NCBI GenBank assembly: GCA_023974075.1
Contig: CM043800.1
Location: forward strand, 43,684,008-43,748,007
Source of the DNA: Chaenocephalus aceratus
Taxonomy: Eukaryota > Chordata > Actinopteri > Perciformes > Channichthyidae
DNA length: 64,000 nucleotides
Direction of reading: 5' to 3'
The notes under the pieces were generated by a model. It saw nothing but the letters and a program-made list of their open reading frames with translations, ran no database searches and was not told where the DNA came from. The translations under genes were made by a program, and so were the position numbers. Of this stretch, positions 1 through 11,617 are shown piece by piece (positions within the stretch are counted from its first letter, which is position 1; the number at the start of each line of letters is the position of its first letter).

Positions 1-2782
1 ACCGCAGGATCATCCATGACTCCGGATCCCGGCGTATATAGACACCAAAAAGAAAGAAATTTGGGGAAGCTGGGTTAATCGGAACATGAGAGTACACGGG
101 TATAGACAGAGAGAAGGAAGAAGTAAGATGTCCCCCGACAAACTAAGCCTATATCAGCAAAACTAGGGGCTGAATCTAATCAGCCCTAACTATAAGCTTT
201 ATCAAAAAGGAAGGTCTTAAGCGCGCTCTTAAAAACGGATAGGGTGTCTGCCCTCCGAACACAAACTGGAAGCTGATTCCACAAATGTGGAGCTTGATAA
301 GAAAAGGCTCTGGCTCCCATTGTACTTTTAGAGACTCTAGGAACAACCAACAACCCTGCATTCTTGGAACGCAATGCCCTAGTAGGACAGTAGGGTATAA
401 TGAGTTCTTTAAGGTAAGATGGCGCCTGCCCATTAAGGGCTTTGTAGGCGAGAAGAAGAATTTAAAATTCTATCCTGTGTTCTATAGGGAGCCAGTGTAA
501 GGCAGCCAGAACAGGAGTAATGTGGTCCCTTTTCCTAACTTAGTACACAAGCTGCAGCATTTTGAATCAGCTGAAGCCACTTGACTGACTTCTTGGTACT
601 CCCTGATAATAAAGAGTTACAATAATCCAGCCTAGAAGTAACAAATGCATGGACTAGTTTCTCTGCATCGTTTTGAGGCAAGATATGCCTGATTTTTGCA
701 ATGTTACGTAGATGGAAGTAGGCGGTCTTTGAAATTGATTTTAGTGGGCATTAAAGGATAAATCCTGATCAAATATAACACCAAGATTCCTTACAGTCTC
801 ACTGGAGGCCAAATTAATGCCATCCATAGTTAGTATATCTTTAGATAATTTGTTTCGTAGATTCTTCGGGCCAAGTACAATAACTTCAGTTTTGGTCGAA
901 TTTAACATCAAAAAGTTTAAGGTCATCCACGTTTTTAAGTCCTTAAGGCAGTCTTGAATTTTATTTAGATGATTAATTTCATCAGGCTTGATTGATAAAT
1001 ATAGTTGAGTATCATCCGCATAACAATGAAAGTTTACAGAATGATTCCTTATAATATTGCCTAACAGAAGCATATATAATGTGAACAAAATAGGTCCGAG
1101 CACTGAGCCCTGTGGCACTCCATGGCTCACTTTGGTTTGCGTGGAAGATTCATCGTTAACACGTACAAACTGAGAGCGTTCAGATAGGACCTAAACCAGC
1201 CTAAAGCAGTTCCCTGTATGCCAACGAAGTGCTCTAGTCTTTGCAATAGGATATCATGGTCGATAGTATCATATGCAGCACTGAGATCGAGCAAAACAAG
1301 AATAGAGACAAGTCCCTTGTCTGAGGCTATTAGAATGTCATTTGTGACTTTAACCAGAGCTGTCTCTGTGCTATGATGTGTTCTAAAGCCAGACTGAAAA
1401 TCTTCAAATAAATCATTGTTTTTTAAGTAATCACACAACTGTTTTACGACCGCTTTCTCAAGAATTTTTGAAAGGAACGCAAGATTAGAAATAGGTCTAT
1501 AGTTGGCTAAAACCTGTGGATCGAGGTTGTGCTTTTTAAGAAGCGGTTTTATCACTGCTACTTTGAATGATTGTGGAACATAGCCTGATAATAAAGACAT
1601 ATTCATAATATTTAATAAAGAAGTGCTAATTAATGGAAAAACTTCCTTCAACAGCTTAGTTGGAATTGGGTCTAACATGCACGTTGATGGTTTGAAGAGA
1701 GAATCATGGAATGTAATTGTTCAAGGTTAATGGCTGAAAAGCATTCTAGTTTACTATCTAGTGTAATATTAGAACTTACGTTTCCGGGAGCTGTTGATAA
1801 CACTATACTGGTCAAAGTCAAGAGGTCATTAATTTTGTTTCTAAGAGTAACAATTTTATCGTTAAAAAAGCACATCAAATCATTACTACTGAGTGCTATG
1901 GGAATAGAAGGCTCAATCGAGCTGTGGCTCTCTGTCAGCCTGGCTACAGTGCTGAGAAGAAATCTTGCGTTATTCTTATTCTCATCTATTAATGAAGAGT
2001 AGTAGGCTGCTCTCGCTTTACGCAGTGCTTTCTTATATTCATTGAGAGTAATGTAACGAGTAACGAGATTCTTCAAGTTTAGTGGAATGCCATATCCTTT
2101 CAAGTTGTCTAGACTTTTGCTTTATTTTGCGGGTTTCGGCATTATGCCATGGAGCTAATCTATGTTTTATTTTCTTCTTTTTCAAAGGAGCAACAGAGTC
2201 TAATTGTATTCGCAGCGCATCTGTAGCACTATCAACAACATGATCAATTTGGGGTGGTGTACATTTTGTATAAGTTTCCTCCCCTACATGCAGACATGCT
2301 ATCGAGTTAAGTATTGGTGGAATCTCTTCCTTAAATTTGGCTATAGCACTAATAGATAGGTTTCTGCTGCAGGAGCTTTTGACCAATGCTTTGTAGTCTC
2401 GTAATAGTACTAAAAAAGTTACTAAGAAATGGTCGGATAAAGCAGGATTATGCGGTTCGACTAATAGTAGCTCAATTTCAATACCATAAGTCAGAACAAG
2501 GTCGAGAGTGTGATTATAGCAGTGGGTTGGTTTATTTACACTCTGATAGAAACCAACAGAATCTAATATAGAGTTAAATGCAACAGTAAGGCTATTTTTA
2601 TCATCGTCAACATGAATATTAAAGTCACCTACGATAATTACTTTATCTGTTTTAAGAACCAAAGTTGATAAAAACTCAGAGAATTCTGATAAGAATTCTG
2701 AATAAGGACCTGGTGCACGATACACTGTAACAAATAAGATTGGCTGCAAAGTTTTCCAGGTCGGATGCGTAAGACTAAAAAC
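1..2782 (-). mobile_element. L2/CR1-like LINE, 3' part (left arm)
   Basis: The element is non-LTR retrotransposon sequence read on the minus strand. It begins inside the endonuclease domain at 2782, directly abutting a hAT terminus, so the 5' end (ORF1 and the endonuclease start) is missing. It runs through reverse transcriptase and the C-terminal domain to the 3' untranslated region, which is cut by the window edge. The right-arm copy shows the rest of the 3' end, with a (TGAT)n-type tail. The fish L2/CR1 group is suggested by the RT wording and by the C-terminal block GARAFSYQAPHLWNQLP. Confidence 0.9.
176..2782 (-). pseudogene. LINE ORF2 endonuclease/reverse transcriptase, broken (left arm)
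   Basis: In coding order there is part of an APE-type endonuclease (YRAPGPYSEF, VIIVGDFNIH, SDHFLVTF near 2740-2400). Reverse transcriptase follows ([44 protein letters not shown], and the catalytic YADDTQLYL near 1010-1030), and the C-terminal block ends at 186. The enzyme would nick target DNA and copy its own RNA. The frame is broken at about 2040-2100, 1675 and 1128, and from 741 inward to the C-terminal block, so no full protein can be made. The same breaks appear in the right arm, so they predate the arm duplication or were homogenised. Confidence 0.9.
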
Positions 2783-2941
2783 TAGGGATGCTCCGATTGA
2801 TATCGGCCGATATTCACTGTCTACCGATCGATCGGTGCCCTCTAAACATGCCGATCGCGAGAGCCGATCGCATGACGTAAAATGATGACGTGAAATACAT
2901 AACACTTTTTTTCTCTGGACGCGGCAAAATAAACTGACAAA

Positions 2942-5021
2942 ATGGCTTCACCAGTCTGGCAATATTTCAAGGTGTCCGAAACGGACATTACAATAGCGGT
3001 ATGCAGCGAGTGCGCAGCAGAAATCCCCCGTGGTGGAACAAAACAACGACAATTTAATACCACAAATTTAATTAGACATTTGAGAGTTCATTACATCAAA
3101 GTATACGGCGAGTATGAAAGGCAAGCCAGCGCTAAGTCAGTAAAACCTCCGTCATCCACTCAGTTGACAGTGAGTGAAACATGTAAATGGCAGGAACCCT
3201 ATAGCAGGGACAGCAAGAAGTCAAAATAAATAACAGCAAAGGTAATGGAATTTATTGGACTTGATCAGCAGCCTCTTTCTGTAGTGGAGGATGCCGGGTT
3301 CCGACAACTTATTACCACCTTGGATCCACGCTATATCCTTCCAGGGCGTAAATATTTCACAGACGTATGCCTGCCACAATTATACCAAACAGTGTATACA
3401 CACATAGACAGCATTTTAAAGGACAATATCACATCAGTTAGTTTTACCAGTGCCACCTGGAGCTCGAGTGCATGTCCCATGTCCATGTTAAGTTTAACTG
3501 CGCACTTCATTGATCAGGACTTCAAACCACACAACGTTGTTCTTCAGTGTCAAGAATTCCCAGGGTCACACACAGCGGAGGCTCTGGCTGCTGCATTCCG
3601 TGAGATGTTCCGATCCTGGGGAATTCCCACAGAAAAGGTCCACGTTATTCTAAGGGATAACGCAAACAACATGGTAAAGGCCATGAAGGATGCAGATTTA
3701 CCCAGCCTACCCTGTATGGCACACACACTCCAGCTCGTTGTGAACGAGGGAGTATTGTCACAGCGAAGCATTTCTGACAGCTGCAGGGAGACGGATCGTC
3801 GGTCATTTTAAACATTCACCATTAGCATACTCACGACTCCAAACTATTCAGCACCAACTTGGCCAACCTACAAAAAGACTACAACAAGATGTAGCCACAC
3901 GGTGGAATAGTACTTTGTATATGCTGCAGAGTTTACTTTAACAGAAACAGGCACTATCTGCATATGCAGCTGACTATGACCTGCCTTCAACGCTCACCAG
4001 CCATCAGTGGAAATTGATTGAAAATATGTCTTCCCTCCTCACACCATTCGAAGAGCTAACGCAACAGATCAGCTCATCATCTGCATCTGCTGCAGATGTT
4101 ATACCATCCATTAGAGCTCTTACGCGTCTCCTTGAGACAACAGCTGAGACGGACCATGGCGTGAAAACGTCAAAAGCCATCTTGTTGGAAGCGATCCAGA
4201 GGCGATTCGGTGACATTTGGTCTCAGCGCCTGTATGCAATTGCCACACTTCTGGATCCGAGGTGAGAAAACAAATAGACCTAGGCCTACTTCGTAAATAT
4301 GTATGTTATGCAGGCCAAATTACATAATAAAATAAATATGCTATTGGTAAAAGGAATGCTATAGGTTCAATTGTCTTAGAATTAATTAAAAAAAAAACAC
4401 TTGAGAGTTGTGCAATGTAGGCTATATATGGCTATAAACCTGCAAATAACCTAACCTGTAGAAATACATAAAATAAATAATAACGTTGTTTTCTGTTTCG
4501 TTTTATGGTTAAAAAGGTACAAAGACCGATATTTCCCAGACGCACTCAAGCCACAGCTACGTGTTCTGCTTTTGGGTATCCTGGCCACCCGTTCAGACTC
4601 GAGCCCAGAACAGCATGAGAAACGTTCGGAGGCGAGCGGCTCCGAGTCCCCGGAGAAATTACCCCGAGCTGGCACTTTGCAGGCTATGTATGAGGAATTA
4701 CTGGATGGAGATGTGGAACATGGTGCTGGCAGCAACGACGGCAGTCAATACGCATCACAGATGAATCTCTACTTGTCAGAGCCACTTCTCCCACGAAGCG
4801 GACAGCCGCTTGCTTTTTGGCAAGACAATAAAAGCCGCTTCCCTGCACTCGCAGAAGCTGCACAAGCTTAACTCAGCGCGCCGTGCACAAGTGTAGATAG
4901 CGAGCGACTTTTCAGCACAGCAGCAAATGTTGTAGATGAAAAGAGGAACAGGCTGACTTCCAAAAATGCGGAGATGCTTATATTCCTTAACAAGAACTTG
5001 CCGTTGATAAACATGAAGTAG
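2942..5021 (+). pseudogene. ZBED-like hAT transposase pseudogene (left arm)
   Basis: The first part is a BED zinc finger (residues about 5-60: WQYFKV, CSECAAEIPRGG, NLIRHLRVHY). The next part (3245-3800) is the hAT catalytic core (TSATWSS, HNVVLQCQEFPGSH, LRDNANNMVKAMKDADLPS, CMAHTLQLVV). A likely intron runs 4261-4516 (GTGAG donor, AG acceptor). The last part ends in the hAT dimerisation block VDSERLFSTAANVVDEKRNR and stops at 5021. Breaks: a TAA after the BED region near 3227, a left-arm-only 5-bp deletion near 3777 that shifts the frame, and stops near 3939 and 4870 shared with the other arm. It resembles ZBED1/ZBED4-type proteins but is not a functional host gene. Confidence 0.9.
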
Positions 5022-5918
5022 GCCTAAAGAATAGCCACGGCAGGTTGTAAAAACATGTAGGCCTACATGTTGAGGAGGAATGTTTTATATTATTTGGCTA
5101 TATCTTTCGTTGTTTCCATTTAAATATTGTCTACATTTGAAGTAGGCTTATTTTTAGAAAGGCCCTGTATTTTGTTCCGTCTATTGAAATGTATTTTTTG
5201 TTCCTTCTATTGGCATTGATTTGTATTGCCTTTTATATAGGCTATAATGGTTTCTTTTGATTTGAAAAAAGTGTTGAGCAGTGCACATTTAGCTTTTATT
5301 CCATAGGAAGGATAACATATTTGCTATATAGGCCTACTGCACTTTAGCCGAGCATAGGCTATTATTATTATTAGTTTCTTCAAAATCTACATGCCCTGAG
5401 AATGGAATGTTGGATACTGTATGTTCGTTGCCTTCCGATAAATAAACAGTTGTCAATTCATGCTTTCTCAGGTCTTAATTATATTTCTGCAATGCTGTGT
5501 TAAGAATAGTTACTTTTATTGCTCTAAATAGTAAATATATAATGTATGCTACAGAGTTTCCGTCAGAAAGCTCTCCCGGATCTCCGCCCGCGGTGACTGA
5601 CCGGTGACACACACTTCAAGTTAGACCTAACACACGTAGTCTAGCTATTTTATCTACCTTTGGAACAACCTAAACTAATTATAAATATATTTATTCTTCA
5701 CTGTCGGGTCACTACTGGATCAGTGAGCTGCACGAGATACGGGCTGTCAGAAGAGAGAGGGGGGGGAGAGAGGAAACGAGAGTGCAATTCCGCTCATTTC
5801 TCCCGTGTTCTCCCGTGTTATTATTATATATTTATATACAGTCTATGGATATATTATCCAAAGTTATTAGTTAATATAAACTTGAATAATGTACTTCATT
5901 TGAATGTAATAATTATGT
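5022..5918. other. hAT 3' non-coding region (left arm)
   Basis: AT-rich, gene-free DNA lies between the transposase stop and the Tc1 end. Its last 380 bases match the reverse complement of 47690-48110, including a run around GTGTGTTAGGTCTAACT, which ties it to the same hAT family. I see no coding potential; the open frame from 5660 is a by-product. Confidence 0.6.
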
Positions 5919-6062
5919 TGAACACTTTTTTGTTAACTAGCTAATTCCATATGTGTTCTTTCATAGTTGTGATGTCTTCAGTGTTAATCTGCAAAGTAGA
6001 AACAAATTAAAATAAGCAAAAAACATTGAATGAGAAGGTGTCCAAACTTTTGACTGGTACTG
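5919..6062 (-). mobile_element. Tc1/mariner terminus, truncated (left arm)
   Basis: This is a 144-bp end of a Tc1-like element. Its outer terminal repeat, CAGTACCAGTCAAAAG read on the minus strand, is followed by TA at 6063-6064. It is the same end that opens the longer Tc1 copy at 44882, and both sit about 580 bp upstream of a zinc-finger exon. The insertion therefore predates duplication of the zinc-finger locus. The rest of the element is missing where the hAT sequence joins. Confidence 0.85.
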
Positions 6063-6642
6063 TATATAAAAAAACACACATATTTGAACATTTAGCAGGT
6101 TCCCTCATCTATAATCATTTATACAAGCGCAACTTTGAACATGTACAGCAGTAAAATGCAACATACCAAATGATCAAGAAACAACATAAATTAAACACTG
6201 ACAGGGAACATTTTACTGCACCATCATTACCGTTTCATAAGAAGGTGCCGTCAAATGTTCTGTTAATACTTGCATACTTTTACTTAAATTAGGTTTGAAT
6301 GCAGGATTTTAATTTGTAACAGAGTATTTTCATTCTATACTGTAGGAGTAGTGTATCTGTGAACGATCCCAAATACAATTCCTTGTTTACATTGCGGCTA
6401 GTGCTACGCCAGAAGAAAAAATACTTTTACATTTTTAACTGGAAGTGGAAAGGGGCTGGGCTACATGAGGTGACTTGAGCCCACACAAATACACAATAGG
6501 TGGGACTAAGAAAGATAATGTGAAAATATAAAAACAAAGGCATTAATTAGGGCTGCAAAATGTCTCCCATTGTAATGGTGATGTGGTTTTTAAATGCTAA
6601 CACTTAACAGTTTGTTCTGACTGTGTTTCCTGTTTCCTGCAG

Positions 6643-8011
6643 ACGTCCAGCAGCTGGTGGTGGTTAAAGAAGAGCTTCTCCCTGACCAGCAGGAGTGCAG
6701 CACCAGTATGGACCAGGAGGACCCAGAGCCCCCCCCCACACATTAAGCAGGAACAGGAGGGAGAGCAGCTTCAGGAGCTGGAGGAGGCTGATATCACCAA
6801 GTCCACTTTCACTCCTGGCCCTGTGAAAAGTGAAGATGATGAAGAGAAACCTCAGTCCTCTGAGCCTCATCAAAGACAAACTGAACACATGGAAACAGAA
6901 GCTGATGGAGATGACTGTCGAGGACCAGAACCAGCCAGGAACTCAGATCCAGAGAGCAGAGAGCAATCAAAGACTAAGGACCACATTGAAGACTCTTCTG
7001 AACCTGACACTAGAGACTCTTCTGAACCTGACGCTGGAGACTCTTCTGAACCTGACATCGAAGACAGTGCTGATTGGAAAGACACCAGAGAATCTGCATC
7101 AGGCTCAAACTCACTGAAAAATAGACATGAATCTGTCTGTGATCCACGACGTAGTGCTGAAAAGAAACCATTCAGCTGCTCAGTCTGTAAGAAATCTTTT
7201 TCAAGGAGTGGAAATGTAAAGAAACACATGCTAATCCACACAGGAGAGAAACCATTCACCTGCTCAGTCTGTAAGAAATCTTTTTCACGGAGTGAACATT
7301 TAAAGAGACACATGAGAGTCCACACAGGAGAGAAACAATTCACCTGCTCAGTCTGTAAGAAATCTTTTTCATATAGTTGAGATTTAAAGAAACACATGAG
7401 TCCACACAGGAGAGAAACCATTCACCTGCTCAGTCTGTAAGAAAGATTTTTCACATAGTGGAAGTTTAAAGATACACATGAGAGTCCACACAGGAGATAA
7501 TCCATTCAGCTGCTCAGTCTGTAAGAAATCTTTTTCATCAAGTGGACATTTAAAGGCACACATGCTAATCCACACAGGAGAGAAACCATTCACCTGCTCA
7601 GTCTGTAAGAAATCTTTTTCATCAAGTGGATATTTAAAGGCACACATGCTAATCCACACAGGAGAGAGACCATTCACCTGCTCAGTCTGTAAGAAATCTT
7701 TTTCATCAAGTGGATATTTAAAGATACACATGAGATTCCACACAGGAGATAAACCATTCAGCTGCTCAGTCTGTAAGAAATCTTTTTCATCAAGTGGAGA
7801 TTTAAAGATGCACATGAGAATCCACACAGGAGAGAAACCATTCACCTGCACGGTCTGTAAGAAAGCTTTTTCACAGAGTAAAAGTTTAAAGATACACATG
7901 AGAATCCAAGCAGGAGAGAAACCATTCAGCTGCTCAGTCTGTAAAAAATATTTTTCCTCAAGTGGACATTTAAAGGCACACATGCTAATCCACACAGGAG
8001 AGGACAAATAG
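6643..8011 (+). pseudogene. C2H2 zinc-finger gene, main exon, broken (left arm)
   Basis: The exon opens after a clean acceptor (polypyrimidine tract, TTTCCTGCAG) at 6643 with [18 protein letters not shown]. It then has an acidic linker with three 8-residue DSSEPDxx repeats and ten C2H2 fingers of the form CSVCKKxF...HxxxH with TGEKP linkers. Such proteins are expected to be nuclear DNA-binding regulators. Breaks: nine C instead of eight at 6730-6738 ends the frame at PPPTH; GGA to TGA in finger 3 at 7378; and a 2-bp deletion in the following finger-3 histidine region. The last histidine of finger 9 is Q. The first and third breaks are shared with the right arm; the stop is private to the left. 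Confidence 0.9.
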
Positions 8012-8298
8012 ATCTGCAAAGTTTGTGACAAAAGACTTAAAGGAGACCTATCATGCTATATTTAAATGATATAGTGTATGACCATACCTATATAAGGTAT
8101 ATTTATATATTTTATTTTACAAAATACCAAACAGATCATTTTTTAGACATGCCTCGTTTCGCTCATTTTCGCTCTATTCCAAGCCCGTCTTTGAAAATTC
8201 TGAGCAGCAGCTGACCACGCCCCCCTGCAGAAGAGCAGGCATGAGCCGGCGAGAGTCACGTTACCATGCTTGCTGTGATTACGAGTGTCGAATAAACA

Positions 8299-9068
8299 TG
8301 TCATCTCAGAGCAATGCATGTGTTCAAGCATATTATCAATTTGATCCAGAAGCTGACCCTGAAGCAGCGGAGGTTTTGGTGGAGGTGCAAACATCTCGGT
8401 CGCAGCAGGACGTTTCTGAATGGTTAGCTGACAAGCTGTTGTCCCTATTTATTTTACTCTGTTACGATGCTTGCTCCTTATTCCGTTCATATTTTGGCTA
8501 CTTAGCAAGAATGCAATGTGTACAGTTTGTAACGCAAAAACAGCGATATATATATATATATATTTATAAAGGGAGACATTCATATTTTCAGCATATATAC
8601 AATGGCCTCATTGCGTTTATTAATAGTTTACAGTCCTTTTCTTCCAACATCGTGCAACAACCGTTGGAAAGTTGAATAACTTAGGATGATAAAAAGTATA
8701 ACTCCAACAACACCTCAGTTGTCAGCAATGTGTGCATTTTCATGTGTTTTTAAAAGCTCAGTTATTGACTTCTTTGTGCAAATTGCGCCACGATGCCTTC
8801 TGAACGGAGAATGTGTGCTGCATGGAGATACCACAGGTAACATTTTTGACAGCTTCACTAAGTTGTCTGTTTAAATACATTTTTCACATGTCATTCAATA
8901 TGTGTTTATCACAATGTGTCAAGACGGATGCAGTAACTTGAGGACTCTGTAACCTGTATGGTGGACCATCCTGGATTGGAGCCTGTGTGCCTAAATGTGT
9001 TCTCCTTGCAGAATGCGTTGAATATTTACAGAGCAGAACATGGCGGACTACAGTTGAGGCAAATAGAG
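8299..9068 (+). pseudogene. P2X7 C-terminus ('ballast')-like gene, degenerate (left arm)
   Basis: Several exon-like blocks read on the plus strand. The first opens with MSSQSNACVQAYYQFDPEAD and ends near 8422 at SEW. The second carries CANCATMPSERRMC (8777-8820) before a GTAAC donor at 8837. The third reads LEDSVTCMVDHPGLEPVC and continues LNVFSLQNALNIYRAEHG (8938-9056). This order and the Cys pattern match the zinc-binding cytosolic C-terminal region of P2X7 receptors and related stand-alone genes. The final block of that domain (the CAYRxxxxW region) was not found. There is no channel domain. A stop lies just before the third block, so it is probably dead. Confidence 0.6.
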
Positions 9069-9543
9069 CAGTGAGTGGTTTGTTTGTTTTGACTGAAATT
9101 GTAAAACGAATGCTAATATTGTTCATGGAAATAAATACTGGTGTATATGGCTTTATGCAATCTTTCATTGTAAATGTACTATTATATTATATACTACGCA
9201 GCAATGGCATAACACACCCATGTGTATGACAAAAAGGTCCACACACACAACCTTATGCTTTTGAAATCAGAATATTCTTTACCCATCCAAACATGAATAA
9301 TCACGACACATTTGATATCAACTCGGAACTTTATTGTCAAAATCAACGGTTAAAAAAACCAATAAAAAAAAACTAAATGTAGCCTACTTGTATTTTGTAT
9401 AAATGACACTAAATATTTTTACAGAAGCTTTGTGTGCTGGTGCTGGGGCTTCCTTGGACGCAGGATCAGAGTGGTTATTCTGGCCTGCGTTGCCCTCAGG
9501 ATACGCAGGGAGTTTCCTGATCCGTGAAATGTCGATGTTGGGT

Positions 9544-11275
9544 TCAGACAGCAGCCAAATTGAACCGTGTAGCATACCCGGCGATGACCTCCTCCCTGTC
9601 AGGTCGCTCATAATGGTGCAGGGTCCACAAAGACTTGGTCGAAGATGAGGTCCATCAAGTTGGCCACGTAAGGCTGTGCAATGGTAAAAAAAGCGCAACA
9701 AAAAATGTGGTTTAGATTAGTATATGCATGTAAAAAACTGAAACTTCTTTCTAATTTTTTTATTTTATATTTGTAAATAGTTGTATAATAAATATTTTAA
9801 ACACTTACGGAATGTGGGGTCAGTCTTTACTGGTTTAGCTCTGCATTCTCCCTTCCTGGCCTTTGGGAACTGCAGTTTATACAGAGGGTTTCCAGTGGAT
9901 GTAGTGGCTTGTGCACGCTCAGCGTTTTCATTGTAGTGCAGGGCTGCCAGGTACAGTCTTTCATTTCCGCCATGATAAAAAAAAATGTAAATAATAGCAA
10001 AGGATGTACAAATTGTCACTAATTAGTAAGTATGTGAGGTGCTGGCCTGTAAAGAAGAACACATAGTTAGAACAAAATCATCTCAACTTAGTATTCAGGA
10101 TGAGAAAATACTATTTGGATAAATATAGTCTGAAATCCCAAAAGATGGGGCTAAAACTCTCTATTTAGCAAAGCTCTCTATTTAGCAAAGCTCTTTGCTA
10201 AGCCTTTTCCAATCCGAGTTAGTTTTGAACCGTAACATGCATGCTGTGTTTCTGACTCAATACAGGTGATGTGTTGGAGAGGGGCTGAGCTCAGTAGACT
10301 GACTGTAATGAGTGCTAGCCACTAATTAGCCTGTTGCTAGAGGTAAGGCCTTGTCAACAACAACAGACCAACGGGGCTTTAGCTCAGTTTTACTCGTGGT
10401 GTGTGTGTCCCCTCGCATACATACACAGTGTTGTATCCTAACACACCCCCATTTATATTCATGTGCGCAAACAAGTAAACACACAAAAGCTTTTACATAT
10501 AACGCTGGAAAAAACGGCATGTCTCATTAGCGTAGCGTAGCTTAGCTTACAGATCGATGATATCTGATCGTTCTTACAGACTACAATCACAAAAGCTTTT
10601 ACATATAACGCTGGAAAAAACGGCAATTGCCTACAGAAGATTACGTTTGTTATTATAACTTACTCAATATGATTTTAGAGGATACAAAATACTAATAAAT
10701 AGGAGAATAAATACTTGTGTTATCGCCTAGGGCGTGGCTTTACAGCCTTCACACAGATCGCCATTACGGCAGTATGTCTGAACATGTTAGCAAATGCCTG
10801 ATAATTCAAATAAAAGACAAAGCAAAGACCGCGGAGCGTACAAAATAAAATGCTACAAAAATATATAAACACCTAACCGATTGCTATTTGGGTTTGAGGC
10901 GACATTGATACGACGAAGCTACATGCTACATGCTACAAGCTAGAGATAGCTTTATCAGGAAAAACACCGCTAAATAAAAACTTACAGCTTCAAAATTGGA
11001 TGTGTCCTCACTGGCCTGGTCCCGGATGGTTGGTATTGATCCCGGGTTTAGCATTACTTTGGAGGCATATCCGTGTTGGAATTGAGACAAGTTCATAAAC
11101 ATGTCCGTCGTAAAATGTTTGGAACACACAAACAGAAATCTGCCGTGGTCTTCTGGCACATGTCCCTTGTAAATGAAGTCTAGCCACAGATTCATTTCTT
11201 TTTCCACTGATGGCATCGCATGCAGTCCCCTGTCTTGCAGCCAACAACAGCACAACGTTTAACTGGCTAAGACAT
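9544..11275 (-). pseudogene. THAP-domain transposase-like gene, multi-exon (left arm)
   Basis: Exon A (11275-10990) encodes a THAP DNA-binding domain: RCAVVGCKTGDC, LWLDFIYKG, the FVCSKHF zinc-ligand pair and GSIPTIRD, ending at a GCT|GTAAGT donor. Exon B (about 9985-9806) reads LYLAALHYNENAERAQATT up to KTDPTF before another GTAAGT. Exon C starts near 9676 with YVANLMDLIFDQVFVDPAP and ends near 9544. These blocks recur in uncharacterised fish transposon proteins. The frame shifts inside the THAP domain (after CKTGDC) and inside exon C, and codon 3 is a stop in this arm, so it is inactive. Confidence 0.7.
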
Positions 11276-11617
11276 CCTGGCAAGAGCAGGCAAAAACACA
11301 GATGTGGGTTGGTTTAGCCTGCCGATAGCCTAAATGCGAATGAGAGGTTTGGCAATGCACGTGGCCGTGGCTCATTCCCCTGATAGGTGGAGAGTTGACC
11401 GATAAGCCAAGGACTTCTCTGTGACGTAGAAAAGTGTTGAGATCTGGATCCTTTTTTTTCAGATCCGTTGCAGCCCCTTTTTTAGAGATTTGGCGAAGGA
11501 GGAAAATAGAGAGGGTTGTGTTTTCTGACACTTGGTGAGTTCCCTGGAACACCGGGGACACATATTCATGTATAAAAGACGTACAAAGGTGCATTTTGCA
11601 TGATAGGTCCCCTTTAG

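Larger units (their letters stand above)
2783..5918 (+). mobile_element. hAT element with BED-finger transposase (left arm)
   Basis: The 5' terminus TAGGGATGCTCCGATTG at 2783 is a hAT-type inverted-repeat end, followed by GATCG-rich subterminal sequence. A BED-finger/hAT transposase reads rightward. The 3' subterminal part (5540-5918) matches, in reverse, the small hAT derivative at 47690-48110. The 3' terminal repeat itself is missing: at about 5918 the sequence switches directly into a Tc1 end. The element sits against the truncated LINE at 2782. Confidence 0.85.
8041..11613. mobile_element. TTAA-flanked THAP transposon, Kolobok-like (left arm)
   Basis: The inverted ends AGGAGACCTATCATGC (8041) and, reversed, AGGGGACCTATCATGC (to 11613) match at 15 of 16 bases. 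They are flanked by TTAA (8037-8040) and a mutated TTAG (11614-11617). A TTAA target plus an internal THAP gene points to the Kolobok superfamily, though I cannot see a complete DDE domain, so the assignment is tentative. Two related loci give the empty target: TTAA just after the zinc-finger exon at 42947-42950, and TTAA near 52655 in the dispersed repeat that forms the other flank. Confidence 0.75.

Noticed and set aside
3245..3811. Functional ZBED host gene
   Set aside because: Stops and frameshifts interrupt it in both arms, it lies within hAT ends, and the catalytic core is further split by an insertion in the right arm.
7384..8031. Minus-strand open frame with repeated CxFKxxLxEKxFLQTEQ
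   Set aside because: It is the antisense shadow of the tandem zinc fingers. The same shadow appears at 23236-23631 and 42891-43604.
8143..8394. Minus-strand ORF starting MFAPPPKPPLLQ
   Set aside because: It overlaps, antisense, the P2X7-like block, which has the recognisable motifs.
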